A stretch of DNA of 64,000 bases from Kribbella sp. VKM Ac-2568 (GTDB lineage: Bacteria; Actinomycetota; Actinomycetes; Propionibacteriales; Kribbellaceae). The DNA is taken from positions 372,001 through 436,000 of the forward strand of contig NZ_SLVF01000003.1 of the NCBI RefSeq assembly GCF_004345365.1, given 5' to 3'. Below are positions 15,685 to 24,129 of the stretch, one piece after another. The position numbers and the translations under genes are program-made. Numbering within the stretch: the stretch's first letter is position 1; every line of letters begins with the position of its first letter. Under the pieces are notes generated by a model that did not search any database, was not told where the DNA came from, and worked only from the letters and a program-made list of their open reading frames with translations.

Positions 15685-16935
15685 ATGGCTGTCACGACTT
15701 ACCGGCAACGCTGGACTCTCGATGACCGGGCTGCTTCGGTCTGGCATTCGCTGCCGGTCGACATCCCGCCGGGCTGCGACGGCCTGTCCGTCACCCTGAC
15801 CGTGCCCGACGTCGAGGGCGCGGTGATCGACCTCGGCTGCGAAGGTGCCGGTGGCTGGCGTGGTTGGTCCGGAGGTGCTCGGCGGTCCTTCGCGATCACC
15901 CCTACTGCGGCCACTCCCGGCTACCTCGCCGGTGAGCTCGAAGCGGGTGTCTGGTGGGTGGTGATCGGCCTGCACCGGGTGCCCGTCGAAGGCGTCGAAC
16001 TCGTCGTCGAGGCGGCCACTGGTCCTGTGTCGGTGATCCCCGGGCTTGCCGAGTACGCCGCGGCGACGGCTGCTGTCGGCGTACCGGCTCGTCCGCCGCG
16101 GCGGGAACTTCCGGCCGCGGATGGGCTTCGGTGGGTGGCGGGTGACTTCCACGCGCACTCGTTGCACTCCGACGGGTCGACCCCGATCGCGAACCTCGCC
16201 GCGCTCGGGGTGTCGGCTGGTCTTGATGTCCTGGCGATCACCGACCACAACACCGAGGCGCATCACCTGGAGCTGCCTGGACTGAGTCGCCAGTTCGGCA
16301 TCGGGCTCATCCCGGGGCAGGAGGTGACGACGGAGTCGGGGCACGCGAACGCGTTTGGCGCCATCGGCGTGATCGACTTCCGCCGCCCGGCGTCCACCTG
16401 GGTCTCGGAGGTCGCCCGGCGCGGCGGCCTGCTCTCGATCAACCACCCGCTCGGCGGCGACTGCTCCTGGCGGCAGCCACTGTCCGAGCGCCCCGCGCTG
16501 GCCGAGATCTGGCACTGCTCCTGGCTCGACCGTCGCTGGGGCGGTCCCGTCGCCTGGTGGGAAGCCTGGGGCCTCTCCAACACCATTCCCATCGGCGGCA
16601 GCGACTGGCACAACCCCACCTCCCTGACCCCGCCCGGCACCCCGACCACCTGGATCGCCATCGACGCCGCCGCCGAAGGCCCCGACGAACTCCCCACCGC
16701 AGTACTGGAAGGCCTGGCCGCTGGTCGCACTGCCATCTCCGCCGGCTACAACGGCCCGGTCGTCCTCCGCAACGCGGACGAGTTCGTAGTTCTGGGCGCC
16801 CCCAACACCGTCCTCATCACCCCGGAAGGCACCCGCCACCCCATCCGCACCTCCCACGAAACCCTCCCCGCCCACACCCCCGGCGGCCACGTCCTCGTCG
16901 ACCACACGGGCACCTTCATCTCCATCGCCAACTAA
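15685..16935 (+). CDS. CehA/McbA-type PHP-domain metallo-hydrolase
   Basis: This 416-residue protein has an N-terminal beta-sandwich-like region (about residues 1-140) and a PHP domain with metal-ligand motifs: DFHAHSLHSDG, AITDHNTEAHH, GLIPGQEVTTESGHANAFG, SINHPLGGDCSW and GGSDWHNP. The family hydrolyses phosphoesters, carboxyl esters or carbamates. The gene starts 10 bases after the ATPase, so it is the last member of the transport operon. It probably acts on the imported compound, in the place where a glycosidase is usually found. It has no signal peptide, so it is cytoplasmic. Confidence 0.85.
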   Translation: MAVTTYRQRWTLDDRAASVWHSLPVDIPPGCDGLSVTLTVPDVEGAVIDLGCEGAGGWRGWSGGARRSFAITPTAATPGYLAGELEAGVWWVVIGLHRVPVEGVELVVEAATGPVSVIPGLAEYAAATAAVGVPARPPRRELPAADGLRWVAGDFHAHSLHSDGSTPIANLAALGVSAGLDVLAITDHNTEAHHLELPGLSRQFGIGLIPGQEVTTESGHANAFGAIGVIDFRRPASTWVSEVARRGGLLSINHPLGGDCSWRQPLSERPALAEIWHCSWLDRRWGGPVAWWEAWGLSNTIPIGGSDWHNPTSLTPPGTPTTWIAIDAAAEGPDELPTAVLEGLAAGRTAISAGYNGPVVLRNADEFVVLGAPNTVLITPEGTRHPIRTSHETLPAHTPGGHVLVDHTGTFISIAN

Positions 16936-17139
16936 CCGAGTTTGTTGTGATGGCAGGGCGGGTTGGCGGTTCGGGCGGGGTGGGTGGTGGGTGGGTCGCG
17001 ATCTGGTCGCAATCTGGTAGAGATACCGCGTTGATGTGGACGGGGCGAGTTTGGGGGCTTCATGATCTGGAACCGAAGTCCTGCTCACTCCTCCCGGACG
17101 CACTTCCCCGGCGCCCGGACGGACACCCCGGAGGCTCAT

Positions 17140-17760
17140 TTGCCCGACCGCATCCGGCTGCTGCTGGTCGATGACCAGATCCTCAGCCGAGGCGTCCTCA
17201 GAAGCGGTCTGGAACGCGAGCGGGATCTGGAGATCGTCGCCGAACTCAAGCGCACCGACGACGTCGTGACCGCCGCCAAGCGGCACCGCGCGAACGTGGC
17301 GCTGCTCGACGCCGGCGGTCCCGGGTACGACAGCATCAACGTCACCACCGAACTCCGCACCTCGATGCCGGAGTGCCGCGTAGTCATGCTCACCACCTAT
17401 GGCCGGCCGGTTCACCTCCGCCGCGGCCTCGAAGCCGGCGCGAAGGGCTTCGCCCTCAAGGGCAGTCCCGCGCCGCAACTCGCCGACGCCGTACGCCGCG
17501 TCCACCTCGGCCTCCGTGTCGTCGACGCAAACCTGGCCGCGGAGACCCTGCAGTACGCCGACACACCCCTGAACGAGGGCGAGACGCGAACCCTCCGCGC
17601 AGCTCGCGAAGGTGGTTCTGTCGCACTCATGGCCAGAAAGCTGGACGTCTCCGAACGCGTGGTCCGAACCCGCCTCTGGTCCGCCATCGGCAAAACGGGA
17701 GCCCGAACCAGAGCCGACGCCATCTCCATTGCCGAACGCAACGGCTGGCTCCTCGACTGA
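17140..17760 (+). CDS. Orphan response regulator, NarL/LuxR-type
   Basis: The receiver domain begins IRLLLVDDQ, with phospho-acceptor Asp in VALLDAGG, Thr in MLTTYGRP and Lys in ALKGSP. The C-terminal LuxR-like HTH spans LNEGETRTLRAA to DAISIAERNGWL. I chose the TTG at 17140, which sits 5 bases after GGAGG and directly before the receiver. An ATG at 17062 in frame would add 26 unstructured residues with only GGGGG upstream. No histidine kinase gene lies nearby. The loop after the Asp (AGGPGYDS) departs from the usual MRMPG. Confidence 0.78.
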   Translation: MPDRIRLLLVDDQILSRGVLRSGLERERDLEIVAELKRTDDVVTAAKRHRANVALLDAGGPGYDSINVTTELRTSMPECRVVMLTTYGRPVHLRRGLEAGAKGFALKGSPAPQLADAVRRVHLGLRVVDANLAAETLQYADTPLNEGETRTLRAAREGGSVALMARKLDVSERVVRTRLWSAIGKTGARTRADAISIAERNGWLLD

Positions 17761-17827
17761 CCTGCCAGCGCCTCTTGCTCGTAATGCTCCTGCGTACCGT
17801 GCCCCGGGGAAGGTGGAGACTGAGGGG

Positions 17828-18235
17828 GTGACGGGTGACGAGGGTCGGCTGGTTGTGGTGGATGCCGCGAACGTAGTGGGGTCGCGGCCCGATGGGTGGT
17901 GGCGTGATCGTGCTGGAGCCGCGCGGAGACTACTGCAGAAACTGACCGTTCTTCCGTTCCGGCTCGAGGTACCGGTCGAGGTGACTGTGGTGCTCGAGGG
18001 TGCGGCACGAGCCGCGGTCGAGAGTGACAAGCCTGACCTCCAGGGTGTGCGCGTGGTGTTGGCCGACGGATCTGGAGACGACGCGATCGTCGGGGTGGTG
18101 GCAGCGGCTGTCGAAGAGGACAACAACCGCCAGATCACCGTCGTCACCGCCGACCGCGGCCTCCGCGAGCGAGTCGAGGCCTACGGCGCCACCACAGTCG
18201 GCCCCCGCTGGCTCTGGGACCGCATCGAGTCGTAG
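17828..18235 (+). CDS. YacP-like NYN-domain protein (putative RNase)
   Basis: This 135-residue protein begins at GTG 17828 after GAGGGG; the longer upstream frame overlaps the response regulator and is rejected. NYN/PIN-fold features are visible: LVVVDAANVVGSRPDGWWRDR near the start, VRVVLADGSGDDAIVGVV in the middle and ITVVTADRGLRERVEAYGA near the end. These supply the acidic residues of a metal-dependent nuclease of the YacP/NYN class. Cytoplasmic RNA processing is likely but not shown. Confidence 0.75.
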   Translation: MTGDEGRLVVVDAANVVGSRPDGWWRDRAGAARRLLQKLTVLPFRLEVPVEVTVVLEGAARAAVESDKPDLQGVRVVLADGSGDDAIVGVVAAAVEEDNNRQITVVTADRGLRERVEAYGATTVGPRWLWDRIES

Positions 18236-18310
18236 TTCGCCGAGATCTCCACGGACTCGGCCCCGGCGACCTCGATTCGAGCCCGACGTGTGGACCGGCG
18301 ATGGGGGCGT

Positions 18311-18697
18311 TCAGGGCGTGCCGATCGGGCCTGCTCGTGCAGGCCTGGTGAGGGTCGGTGTGCCGAGCGCGCCTAGTCGTAGTTGTACGCCGACCACTAC
18401 CGAGACGGTTTCGCCTTCTACCTCGCACCTCTTCAACTCCACCCGGTGGTTGGTTGCGATCCGTTGTGCCGTCTCACAGGGGTCATCCCCCGATTGCAGC
18501 GCTTGGGCAGCACTCAAGCCAACCAGGTCGGCGGCCGAGGCTGCTCGATGAATTCCTACCGAGATTCCTGCCCAGAGAACTCCTACCGCTCCCGCTCCGA
18601 GCAGCACCATCGCGATGCCGAGCGCCAAGATCGTCCCGCTGCCGCGCTCGTCCCTGCTCCGTCTCCGCTTACCGAAGGCATCCGGCCGCGCCTTCAT
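18311..18697 (-). CDS. TadE/TadG-like protein (Rv3654c type)
   Basis: This 128-residue protein has a basic N-terminus, then RGSGTILALGIAMVLLGAGAVGVLWAG, a TadE/G-type signal-anchor whose glycine precedes the hydrophobic stretch, as in prepilin-like proteins. A short extracellular domain with paired cysteines follows (DDPCETAQR, ELKRCEVEG). It overlaps the preceding tadE-like gene by four bases (ATGA). It is a presumed minor pseudopilin of the Flp/Tad pilus. Confidence 0.8.
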   Translation of the reverse strand: MKARPDAFGKRRRSRDERGSGTILALGIAMVLLGAGAVGVLWAGISVGIHRAASAADLVGLSAAQALQSGDDPCETAQRIATNHRVELKRCEVEGETVSVVVGVQLRLGALGTPTLTRPARAGPIGTP

Positions 18698-19164
18698 TGC
18701 CCGACCGTCATCTGTTCGGGCTGGGCACCCGGCTCGGTCTGGGTGCCGGGCTCGGTCTGAACCGTGGCCTCCGCTCTCACCGGGATCTCCAGGAGACCGC
18801 CTACTACAGGCAAGCGGAGGTGGGGTTTCGAGGTGACGAGGACGTGGACCTCGGCGTCTTGCTGGGTGATCGTGACAGTGGAATCGGGTGGTGCGGCGCG
18901 TTGACCCAACTGTTGGGCTGACCCGAGTGGTTCGCCTCTGGCTGTTGCGCGGGCGGCGTCCCGGGCTGCGTCGATGCAGCGGATGTTGGCCGTCACCACG
19001 CCGACCATCGAGAGGCCGAGAATCATGACGCCCACCAGCACCGGCAGGAGGATCGCGACCTCGGCAGTCACCGTGCCGTGGTCACCCCGGCGCCGTCGTA
19101 CGCGGGGAGGCCGGACAGCTCGGTCCGGCGTACGGGAGTTGGTCGGGTGGTCGGCTGTGCGCAT
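18694..19164 (-). CDS. TadE-like pilus assembly protein
   Basis: From ATG 19164 (GAGGAG 7 bases upstream) it encodes 156 residues. An arginine-rich N-terminus leads to GTVTAEVAILLPVLVGVMILGLSMVGVV, a classic TadE segment with the conserved TAE(V)A motif. IRCIDAARDAARATARGE follows, matching the typical region after the span. An ATG at 19194 would add ten residues. It lies between the Flp pilin and the TadG-like gene and is probably co-transcribed with both. Confidence 0.85.
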   Translation of the reverse strand: MRTADHPTNSRTPDRAVRPPRVRRRRGDHGTVTAEVAILLPVLVGVMILGLSMVGVVTANIRCIDAARDAARATARGEPLGSAQQLGQRAAPPDSTVTITQQDAEVHVLVTSKPHLRLPVVGGLLEIPVRAEATVQTEPGTQTEPGAQPEQMTVGQ

Positions 19165-19246
19165 GGCGTGGCTCCTCGAGGATCGTGGGTCCACCGCGCC
19201 GGCCGCGGCGTTGAGGGGGATGCCGCGGCCGGAGCGAGGAGGGTGG

Positions 19247-19456
19247 TCAGATCTGGACGCCGTCGATACCGGCGGACTTGAGGGCGTAGTTGATGATTGC
19301 CTTGAGCAATGACATCACCGTGCTCGACTTGAGCAGCGCGATGAGGATGCCACTGAAACCGCAGGCCGCCACGATGCTCACCGCGTACTCCGCGGTGGCG
19401 GCTCCGCGTTCGTCGGGGTTGCGGAAGCGGCGGACGGCTACCAGCGCCTTGGACAT
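19247..19456 (-). CDS. Flp-family pilin (DUF4244)
   Basis: This 69-residue protein has the prepilin motif RGAATAEYAVSIVAACGF: cleavage would follow the Gly, leaving a mature pilin that begins Ala with Glu at position 5. The hydrophobic helix and short hydrophilic C-terminus fit actinobacterial Flp/DUF4244 pilins. GGAGG precedes the ATG at 19456. No prepilin peptidase gene is seen in the window, so processing must rely on one elsewhere. Confidence 0.85.
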   Translation of the reverse strand: MSKALVAVRRFRNPDERGAATAEYAVSIVAACGFSGILIALLKSSTVMSLLKAIINYALKSAGIDGVQI

Positions 19457-19556
19457 GTCGAACCTCCTGATCTGCCGCCGGCTGATCCGGACGGCTTACT
19501 AGAAAGGTGCCGTCGCCAAAGCCCTTGTAGAAAAGGAGTTTTCAACCTGGGGACAA

Positions 19557-20396
19557 CTAGCGCCGCCCGCCCATCGACGTCAGCCTCGCCAGCTGATCAG
19601 CGGAGAGCCGGAGCTGCGCGGCTGCCACGTTCTCGGTCAGGTGCGCCTCCGACTTCGTCCCCGGGATAGGAACCACGACCGGCGAGCGATGCAACAGCCA
19701 GGCCAGCGACACCTGGGCCGGAGTCGCGTCCAGTTCAGCCGCCATCTCAGCCAGTTCCACAGAGGTTGCGTGACTGCCGTTGGCGATCGGAAACCAAGGA
19801 ATAAAGGCGATTCCCTCTTGCGTGCAATAGTCGAGAACGGACTCATGCTCCCGATCAGTCAGGTTGTACCGGTTCTGCACGCTGACTACGTCGATCATCC
19901 GGCGCGCCTCCTCCAACTGCTCTACGGTCACCTCCGACAAGCCGAGGTGCCGGACCCTGCCCTCCTGCCGAAGCTGCGCCAAGGCGCCGAGCTGATCCGC
20001 GAGAGGAACCGCCGGATCGATCCGATGCAGTTGCAACAAGTCGATCCGCTCGATCTTCAGCCGTCGCAGTGACAGCTCAGCAGCTTGCCGCAGGTACTCC
20101 GGGCGACCTACCGGCTTCCACTCGCCCGGCGAAGGGCGGGTGTGCCCGATCTTGGTCGCGATCACCAGGTCTTCGGCGTACGGATGTAGTGCTTCGGCGA
20201 GGAGTTCCTCGTTGGCGCCGATACCGTAGGCGTCGGCGGTGTCGATGAAAGTGACGCCGAGCTCGACGGCTCGCCGCGCCACCTGGACCGCCTGGGTGCG
20301 GTCTGGTTCCGGCCGGTAGCCCGTGAGCCGCATGGCGCCGAACCCCAACCTGCGAACGGTTAACTCGCCGATCTTCAGTGTCGCTTCAATGGTCAT
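19557..20396 (-). CDS. Aldo/keto reductase
   Basis: This 279-residue (beta/alpha)8 oxidoreductase has the Asp/Tyr pair in FIDTADAYG, the Lys in VIATKIGHT and the His in LLQLHRIDP, which form the AKR catalytic tetrad. NADPH-binding features lie near the C-terminus (VVPIPGTKSEAHLTENVAA). I use the ATG at 20396 (MTIEATLKIG); an earlier start at 20444 adds basic residues. It is divergent from the ArsR-type regulator and interrupts the Tad locus. Substrate unknown. Confidence 0.88.
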   Translation of the reverse strand: MTIEATLKIGELTVRRLGFGAMRLTGYRPEPDRTQAVQVARRAVELGVTFIDTADAYGIGANEELLAEALHPYAEDLVIATKIGHTRPSPGEWKPVGRPEYLRQAAELSLRRLKIERIDLLQLHRIDPAVPLADQLGALAQLRQEGRVRHLGLSEVTVEQLEEARRMIDVVSVQNRYNLTDREHESVLDYCTQEGIAFIPWFPIANGSHATSVELAEMAAELDATPAQVSLAWLLHRSPVVVPIPGTKSEAHLTENVAAAQLRLSADQLARLTSMGGRR

Positions 20397-20474
20397 CTGA
20401 CTGCTCCATCTCTCCAGCGCCATCCGCGCACGACGCCCCGCCATGCTCGGGCCGATCGGAGAGTGACTCGAAAT

Positions 20475-20494
20475 GATTTAGTCTGAGCTGAATC
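20475..20494. promoter_or_regulatory. Imperfect palindrome between akr and arsR genes
   Basis: GATTTAGTCT followed by GAGCTGAATC forms an inverted repeat with about seven of ten symmetric positions, 17 bases upstream of the ArsR-type start. It is a plausible operator for that regulator, controlling both divergent genes. Confidence 0.35.
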
Positions 20495-20510
20495 GACTCT
20501 GGACGGGCAG

Positions 20511-21578
20511 ATGCTGACGATCACGTTCACGGTGGAGGATCTGGCGCGGACGAGACTGGCTGTGTCGCCGTTGTGGGAGACGGTGGCGAGCATCCGCCTT
20601 CTGAAGACTCCGCGCGCACAGACCTTCCACCAGGAGTGGGCGCGCACGACGAAGGATCGGATCGCCCGGGCCGGGGTCGAGCTCGAGTTGCTCTTCGATC
20701 TCATCGATCCGGGCGCCTGGTACCTGGCGGACTTCCTCACACCGCCGCCGCAGAGCGCAGTACCGGATCTCGCCACCGATCTGAGTGCGATGAGGCGGGT
20801 GCCGGCCGAGCAGGTCCGCGCCGATCTCGATGTTCTTGCCTATGCGCGGACGCATCCCATCGGGTCGCTCGAGGAAGCGTCGGTACCGCGCCGGCTCCGA
20901 TCGGCGCGAGCGGAAGATCTGCCGACCGAGGCAGTTGCCGACCTCTACGCGGATCCGGACGCCGGGATGAGTCGCCTGGCCGACCAGGTCGAGGCGTACT
21001 GGGAGTTGGCGATGGCTTCGCATTGGGGAAGGATCCGCGCGCTGCTCGAAGGGGATGTGCTCTATCGCGGGCGGCGGCTGGGACAGGCAGGTCCCGCCGG
21101 GCTGTTCGAGGATCTCGCCGAGTCCGTCAAATGGCGCGACGGGGCTCTGCACATCAAGCATCGCCGCTTCAAGGGGCTGCGGAATCTCTCGGGCGAGGGG
21201 TTGTTGTTGACGCCGTCCGCCTTCGTCTGGCCGATGGTGTACTCGAGCACAATCCCGCCGTGGCAGCCCACGCTCACCTATCCGGCCCGTGGTGTCGCCA
21301 CGCTGTGGAACGACTCTTCGAGAACCGCCTCAGCCGGCGTCAGCGCAGTACTGGGTCGATCTCGGGCGGAGTTGCTCTCTCAGCTGGACACGCCTCGATC
21401 GACTACTGAGCTGGCCCGGCGTACGGGGCTGACCGCAGGCGGGGTGTCGCAGCACCTGGGCGCGCTCCGATCGGGCGGCCTCGTCACTCCTCACCGCGTC
21501 GGGCGAGTGGTGCTCTACGCGCGAACCTCTGTGGCGGAGGCCCTGCTCGAGGCCGCCGATCAACCCGAGTCTGGCTAG
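20511..21578 (+). CDS. ArsR-type regulator with N-terminal DUF5937
   Basis: In this 355-residue protein, residues 1 to about 270 form the DUF5937 region (TVEDLARTRLAVSPLWETVAS, RFKGLRNLSGEGLLLTPSAFVWP). The C-terminal 70 residues are a winged HTH (LDTPRSTTELARRTGLTAGGV, then QHLGALRSGGLVTPHRVGR). The family represses neighbouring genes in Streptomyces-like bacteria; the ligand is unknown. It is divergent from the aldo/keto reductase, and its stop overlaps the DinB gene stop by four bases. Confidence 0.85.
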   Translation: MLTITFTVEDLARTRLAVSPLWETVASIRLLKTPRAQTFHQEWARTTKDRIARAGVELELLFDLIDPGAWYLADFLTPPPQSAVPDLATDLSAMRRVPAEQVRADLDVLAYARTHPIGSLEEASVPRRLRSARAEDLPTEAVADLYADPDAGMSRLADQVEAYWELAMASHWGRIRALLEGDVLYRGRRLGQAGPAGLFEDLAESVKWRDGALHIKHRRFKGLRNLSGEGLLLTPSAFVWPMVYSSTIPPWQPTLTYPARGVATLWNDSSRTASAGVSAVLGRSRAELLSQLDTPRSTTELARRTGLTAGGVSQHLGALRSGGLVTPHRVGRVVLYARTSVAEALLEAADQPESG

Positions 21579-22363
21579 CGAGCCTCCAGGATCGCCAGAT
21601 CCCGTACTGCGAAGCGGTGGTGCTCGCACTCTTCATCCATGACCACTGCGAGGCACTCCCAGACGGGGCGGTCCTCCTCGGGATAACCGGGCGCCGGGGT
21701 GCGGGTGCAGATGCGGCCGAGGTCCGAATCGGTGAGATCGGTGAGGATTCCGCGGATCATGGACATGCGGTCGGCGCGCGCTGCCATCACCTCGTCGTAC
21801 GACGGGCGCGCGTCGACCTCCATGCCGAGGGCGGCCGCGTCCGTGGGGTTGTAGGCGGTCTGCGGGAGGGCGAGTCGGTGGTACGGCAACTCCTGGTCGA
21901 GGATCGTCCGGCTGGCCCAGGAGTCCGTGATGAAGACAAGGTGGCGCATCGTCTCGACAAAGGACCACTCGTCGTCGACCCGTTCGTGACGGGCCTCTTC
22001 GGGTAAGCGTTCGGCTCGGGCGACCGTGGCGGTCCAGAGGCCCTCGACGGTCTCCCACATCGCGCGGAAGTCGTCGGCTGTGCGCACCTGCTCCAACTGC
22101 ACCCGCTCGGGGTGCCGCCGCGCGAACTCGGTGGCGACGTACTCGGTGACGTCCACGCCGTTGATGACGAGGTTGTCGATGTAGCCGGAGATGTCGACGC
22201 CGACGAGCCAGGAGTCGACGATCTTGACCTGACTCAGGTCGCAGTCGACGAACCTTGCGCCGCTGAGGTCGGTGACGGTGAACTTCGCGCCGCGGAATGC
22301 GTCGGGCTGGTCGTCGGCGTGATACCCGGCCGACCACCGGTGGGGACCGTACTGAGCTGCCAT
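21575..22363 (-). CDS. Pentapeptide-repeat/DinB-like fusion protein
   Basis: This 262-residue protein starts with pentapeptide-like repeats (FRGAKFTVTDLSGARFVDCDLSQV, about residues 23-46). From about residue 95 it becomes a four-helix DinB/DUF664-type domain with EWSFVETMRHLVFITDSW and DEECEHHRFAVRDL, which supply possible metal-binding His. DinB proteins often act as mycothiol- or bacillithiol-dependent transferases, but that is family knowledge, not shown here. It lies convergent with arsR. Confidence 0.8.
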   Translation of the reverse strand: MAAQYGPHRWSAGYHADDQPDAFRGAKFTVTDLSGARFVDCDLSQVKIVDSWLVGVDISGYIDNLVINGVDVTEYVATEFARRHPERVQLEQVRTADDFRAMWETVEGLWTATVARAERLPEEARHERVDDEWSFVETMRHLVFITDSWASRTILDQELPYHRLALPQTAYNPTDAAALGMEVDARPSYDEVMAARADRMSMIRGILTDLTDSDLGRICTRTPAPGYPEEDRPVWECLAVVMDEECEHHRFAVRDLAILEAR

Positions 22364-22445
22364 CGCGCCATTCTCACGGATCAGTCAGCCGGCGACAACA
22401 ACCCGGACAACCTTCGCCAGGTCTTGCAGCTGGAAATTCGTTGCT

Positions 22446-23213
22446 TCAGGCAAAGAGATCGAGGATGCCGGCGAGGGAGCCGGCGATGGTGGGGACGATG
22501 CCGAGGACCACGAAAGCGGGGAGGAAGCAGAGGCCCAGTGGTACGACGGAGCGGGACTCGACCGCTCGGGCTTGTTCTTCGGCGGACCAGCGGCGGGCTT
22601 GGCGGGTGTCGTCGGCTTGACGTTCGAGGGTCTTGGCGAGGGGTGCGCCTGAACGGAGTGCCCGTTGGGTTGTGCGGGCGAAGGTGGCGCAGGCTGGTTC
22701 GGCGATGAGGCAGGACCAGGCGTCGATCGGGTCGGCGCCGAGGTTGAGGTGGTGCTCGACTTCATTGAAGAGGTTGGCGAGTGGGCCGCCTAGAGCAGTG
22801 CCGACTATGCCGATCGCGGCCTGTGGTGGGCGACCGGCTCGCAGGCAGGCGGCGAGGAGATCCACTGCCAGTGGTAGTTCGGCGACTATGCGAGCCGTGC
22901 GCTGTCGAGCTGCGGCCGGTTCCAGGCGGCTCAGGGCGATGGGGATGCCGACGAAGGCAACGGGCGCTAGCAGCATTCCCCACGGGATGCCGAGCAGGAG
23001 AAGCAGCCCTGCCGACGCTGCTGTTGCCGCCGCCCGATGCATCCGTCGGGTCTTGGGCGGCACTTGCTTCGCCTTGAGGAGGCCCGGCAGTTGCCAGTCG
23101 GAGAGGACCGTACGCCTTCTGCCGAGCCGTCGAGGTCCTGGACGGCCGGGCAAGAGGAACGCGACTGCGACTGCCGCCGCAAGCGCCGGCATTAGCAGGC
23201 TTGGCTCTCGCAT
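22446..23213 (-). CDS. TadC-like type II/IV secretion F protein
   Basis: This T2SSF-domain membrane protein of about 255 residues has IVAELPLAVDLLAACLRAGRPPQAAI and ADDTRQARRWSAEEQARAVESRSVVPLGLCFLPAFVVLGIVP, the typical C-terminal span. I use ATG 23213 with GGGAG upstream; TTG 23228 is an alternative. It forms the inner-membrane platform of the Tad pilus with the TadB-like protein encoded upstream. Confidence 0.87.
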   Translation of the reverse strand: MREPSLLMPALAAAVAVAFLLPGRPGPRRLGRRRTVLSDWQLPGLLKAKQVPPKTRRMHRAAATAASAGLLLLLGIPWGMLLAPVAFVGIPIALSRLEPAAARQRTARIVAELPLAVDLLAACLRAGRPPQAAIGIVGTALGGPLANLFNEVEHHLNLGADPIDAWSCLIAEPACATFARTTQRALRSGAPLAKTLERQADDTRQARRWSAEEQARAVESRSVVPLGLCFLPAFVVLGIVPTIAGSLAGILDLFA

Positions 23214-23274
23214 GATCAGAACTCCCAAGGACAGTCGACACGGGTGGGTAGCCGGATGGTCTGGTGCGGGCGGG

Positions 23275-24129
23275 CTAGGGGGTGGCTTTGGTGGTGAGGG
23301 TGGTGGTCCAGTGGAGGCCTAGGGCGGTTAGGAGGAGGCCGGTTAGGAGGCAGAGGTAGCCGAGGGGGGTGGTCAGGAGGAAGGCGAGGGGGTGGGCGCC
23401 GATCGCGTAGCCGAGGGCTGTGCCGAAGAGGGGGAGGGCGGCTAGGAGGCGGGCGGTTGCTCGGGTGCCGGCCAGGTTGGCGGTGATTTGACGACGGATG
23501 GCTTCGTCGGCTCGGAGGGAGTCGGCGAGGCGTTCGGTGATCAGGGCGAAGGCGGCGCCGGATTCTTCGGCTACTCGCCAGGCGGCGGAGAGGGCCTTTA
23601 GGCCTTCTGCTCCTGGAGATTCGGCGGCTAGCTCCAGAGCGGCTGGTACGTCGCCGCCCAGTTTGGCAGCGGCTGAGGCGACTTGTAGATCTGGGCAGAT
23701 GGTGGCGGCGGCTTCCAAGGCGTCGGCGGGTGGACGGCCCGCGGTTAGGTCTGCGGAGAGGACGTCGCACGCTTCGATGACTGCCGCTCGTCTGCTCGTG
23801 GTGGCTCTTTGGCGGGCTTGACGTGCGCGTTGGGTGAGTATCAGGGCGAGGACTGCGGCAATGGCGACTGTCGAGATGATGATCGATGGCCCCGCCGATG
23901 CGGCCAGGAAGATGCCGATGGCGACTAGTGCCGCGATGATGATCAAGCGGCGCCCGGCGGTTCGGGTGAGGTCGGGGGCGCCGATCGAGAGCACCTTGCG
24001 GCGTTCGATCACGCTGTCGCCGAGGGTGTTGGGTTTGGGAGTGGCATTCAGGCGGTGGATTCCTCGGGTGGGGTTGGAGAAGGTGGCCACGGCAGCTAGG
24101 AAGGCCAGCAGACTGGCCATCACTGGCAT
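23275..24129 (-). CDS. TadB-like type II/IV secretion F protein
   Basis: This 284-residue membrane protein has LSADLTAGRPPADALEAAATICPDL followed by RVAEESGAAFALITERLADSL, the cytoplasmic T2SSF helical domain, with C-terminal spans. The ATG at 24129 shares its A with the stop of the ATPase gene, so translation is coupled. It is a platform component of the Flp/Tad pilus. Confidence 0.88.
   Translation of the reverse strand: MPVMASLLAFLAAVATFSNPTRGIHRLNATPKPNTLGDSVIERRKVLSIGAPDLTRTAGRRLIIIAALVAIGIFLAASAGPSIIISTVAIAAVLALILTQRARQARQRATTSRRAAVIEACDVLSADLTAGRPPADALEAAATICPDLQVASAAAKLGGDVPAALELAAESPGAEGLKALSAAWRVAEESGAAFALITERLADSLRADEAIRRQITANLAGTRATARLLAALPLFGTALGYAIGAHPLAFLLTTPLGYLCLLTGLLLTALGLHWTTTLTTKATP

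Noticed and set aside
15544..18147. 867-codon minus-strand frame
   Set aside because: It is antisense to the PHP and response-regulator genes, with low-complexity composition and no family features.
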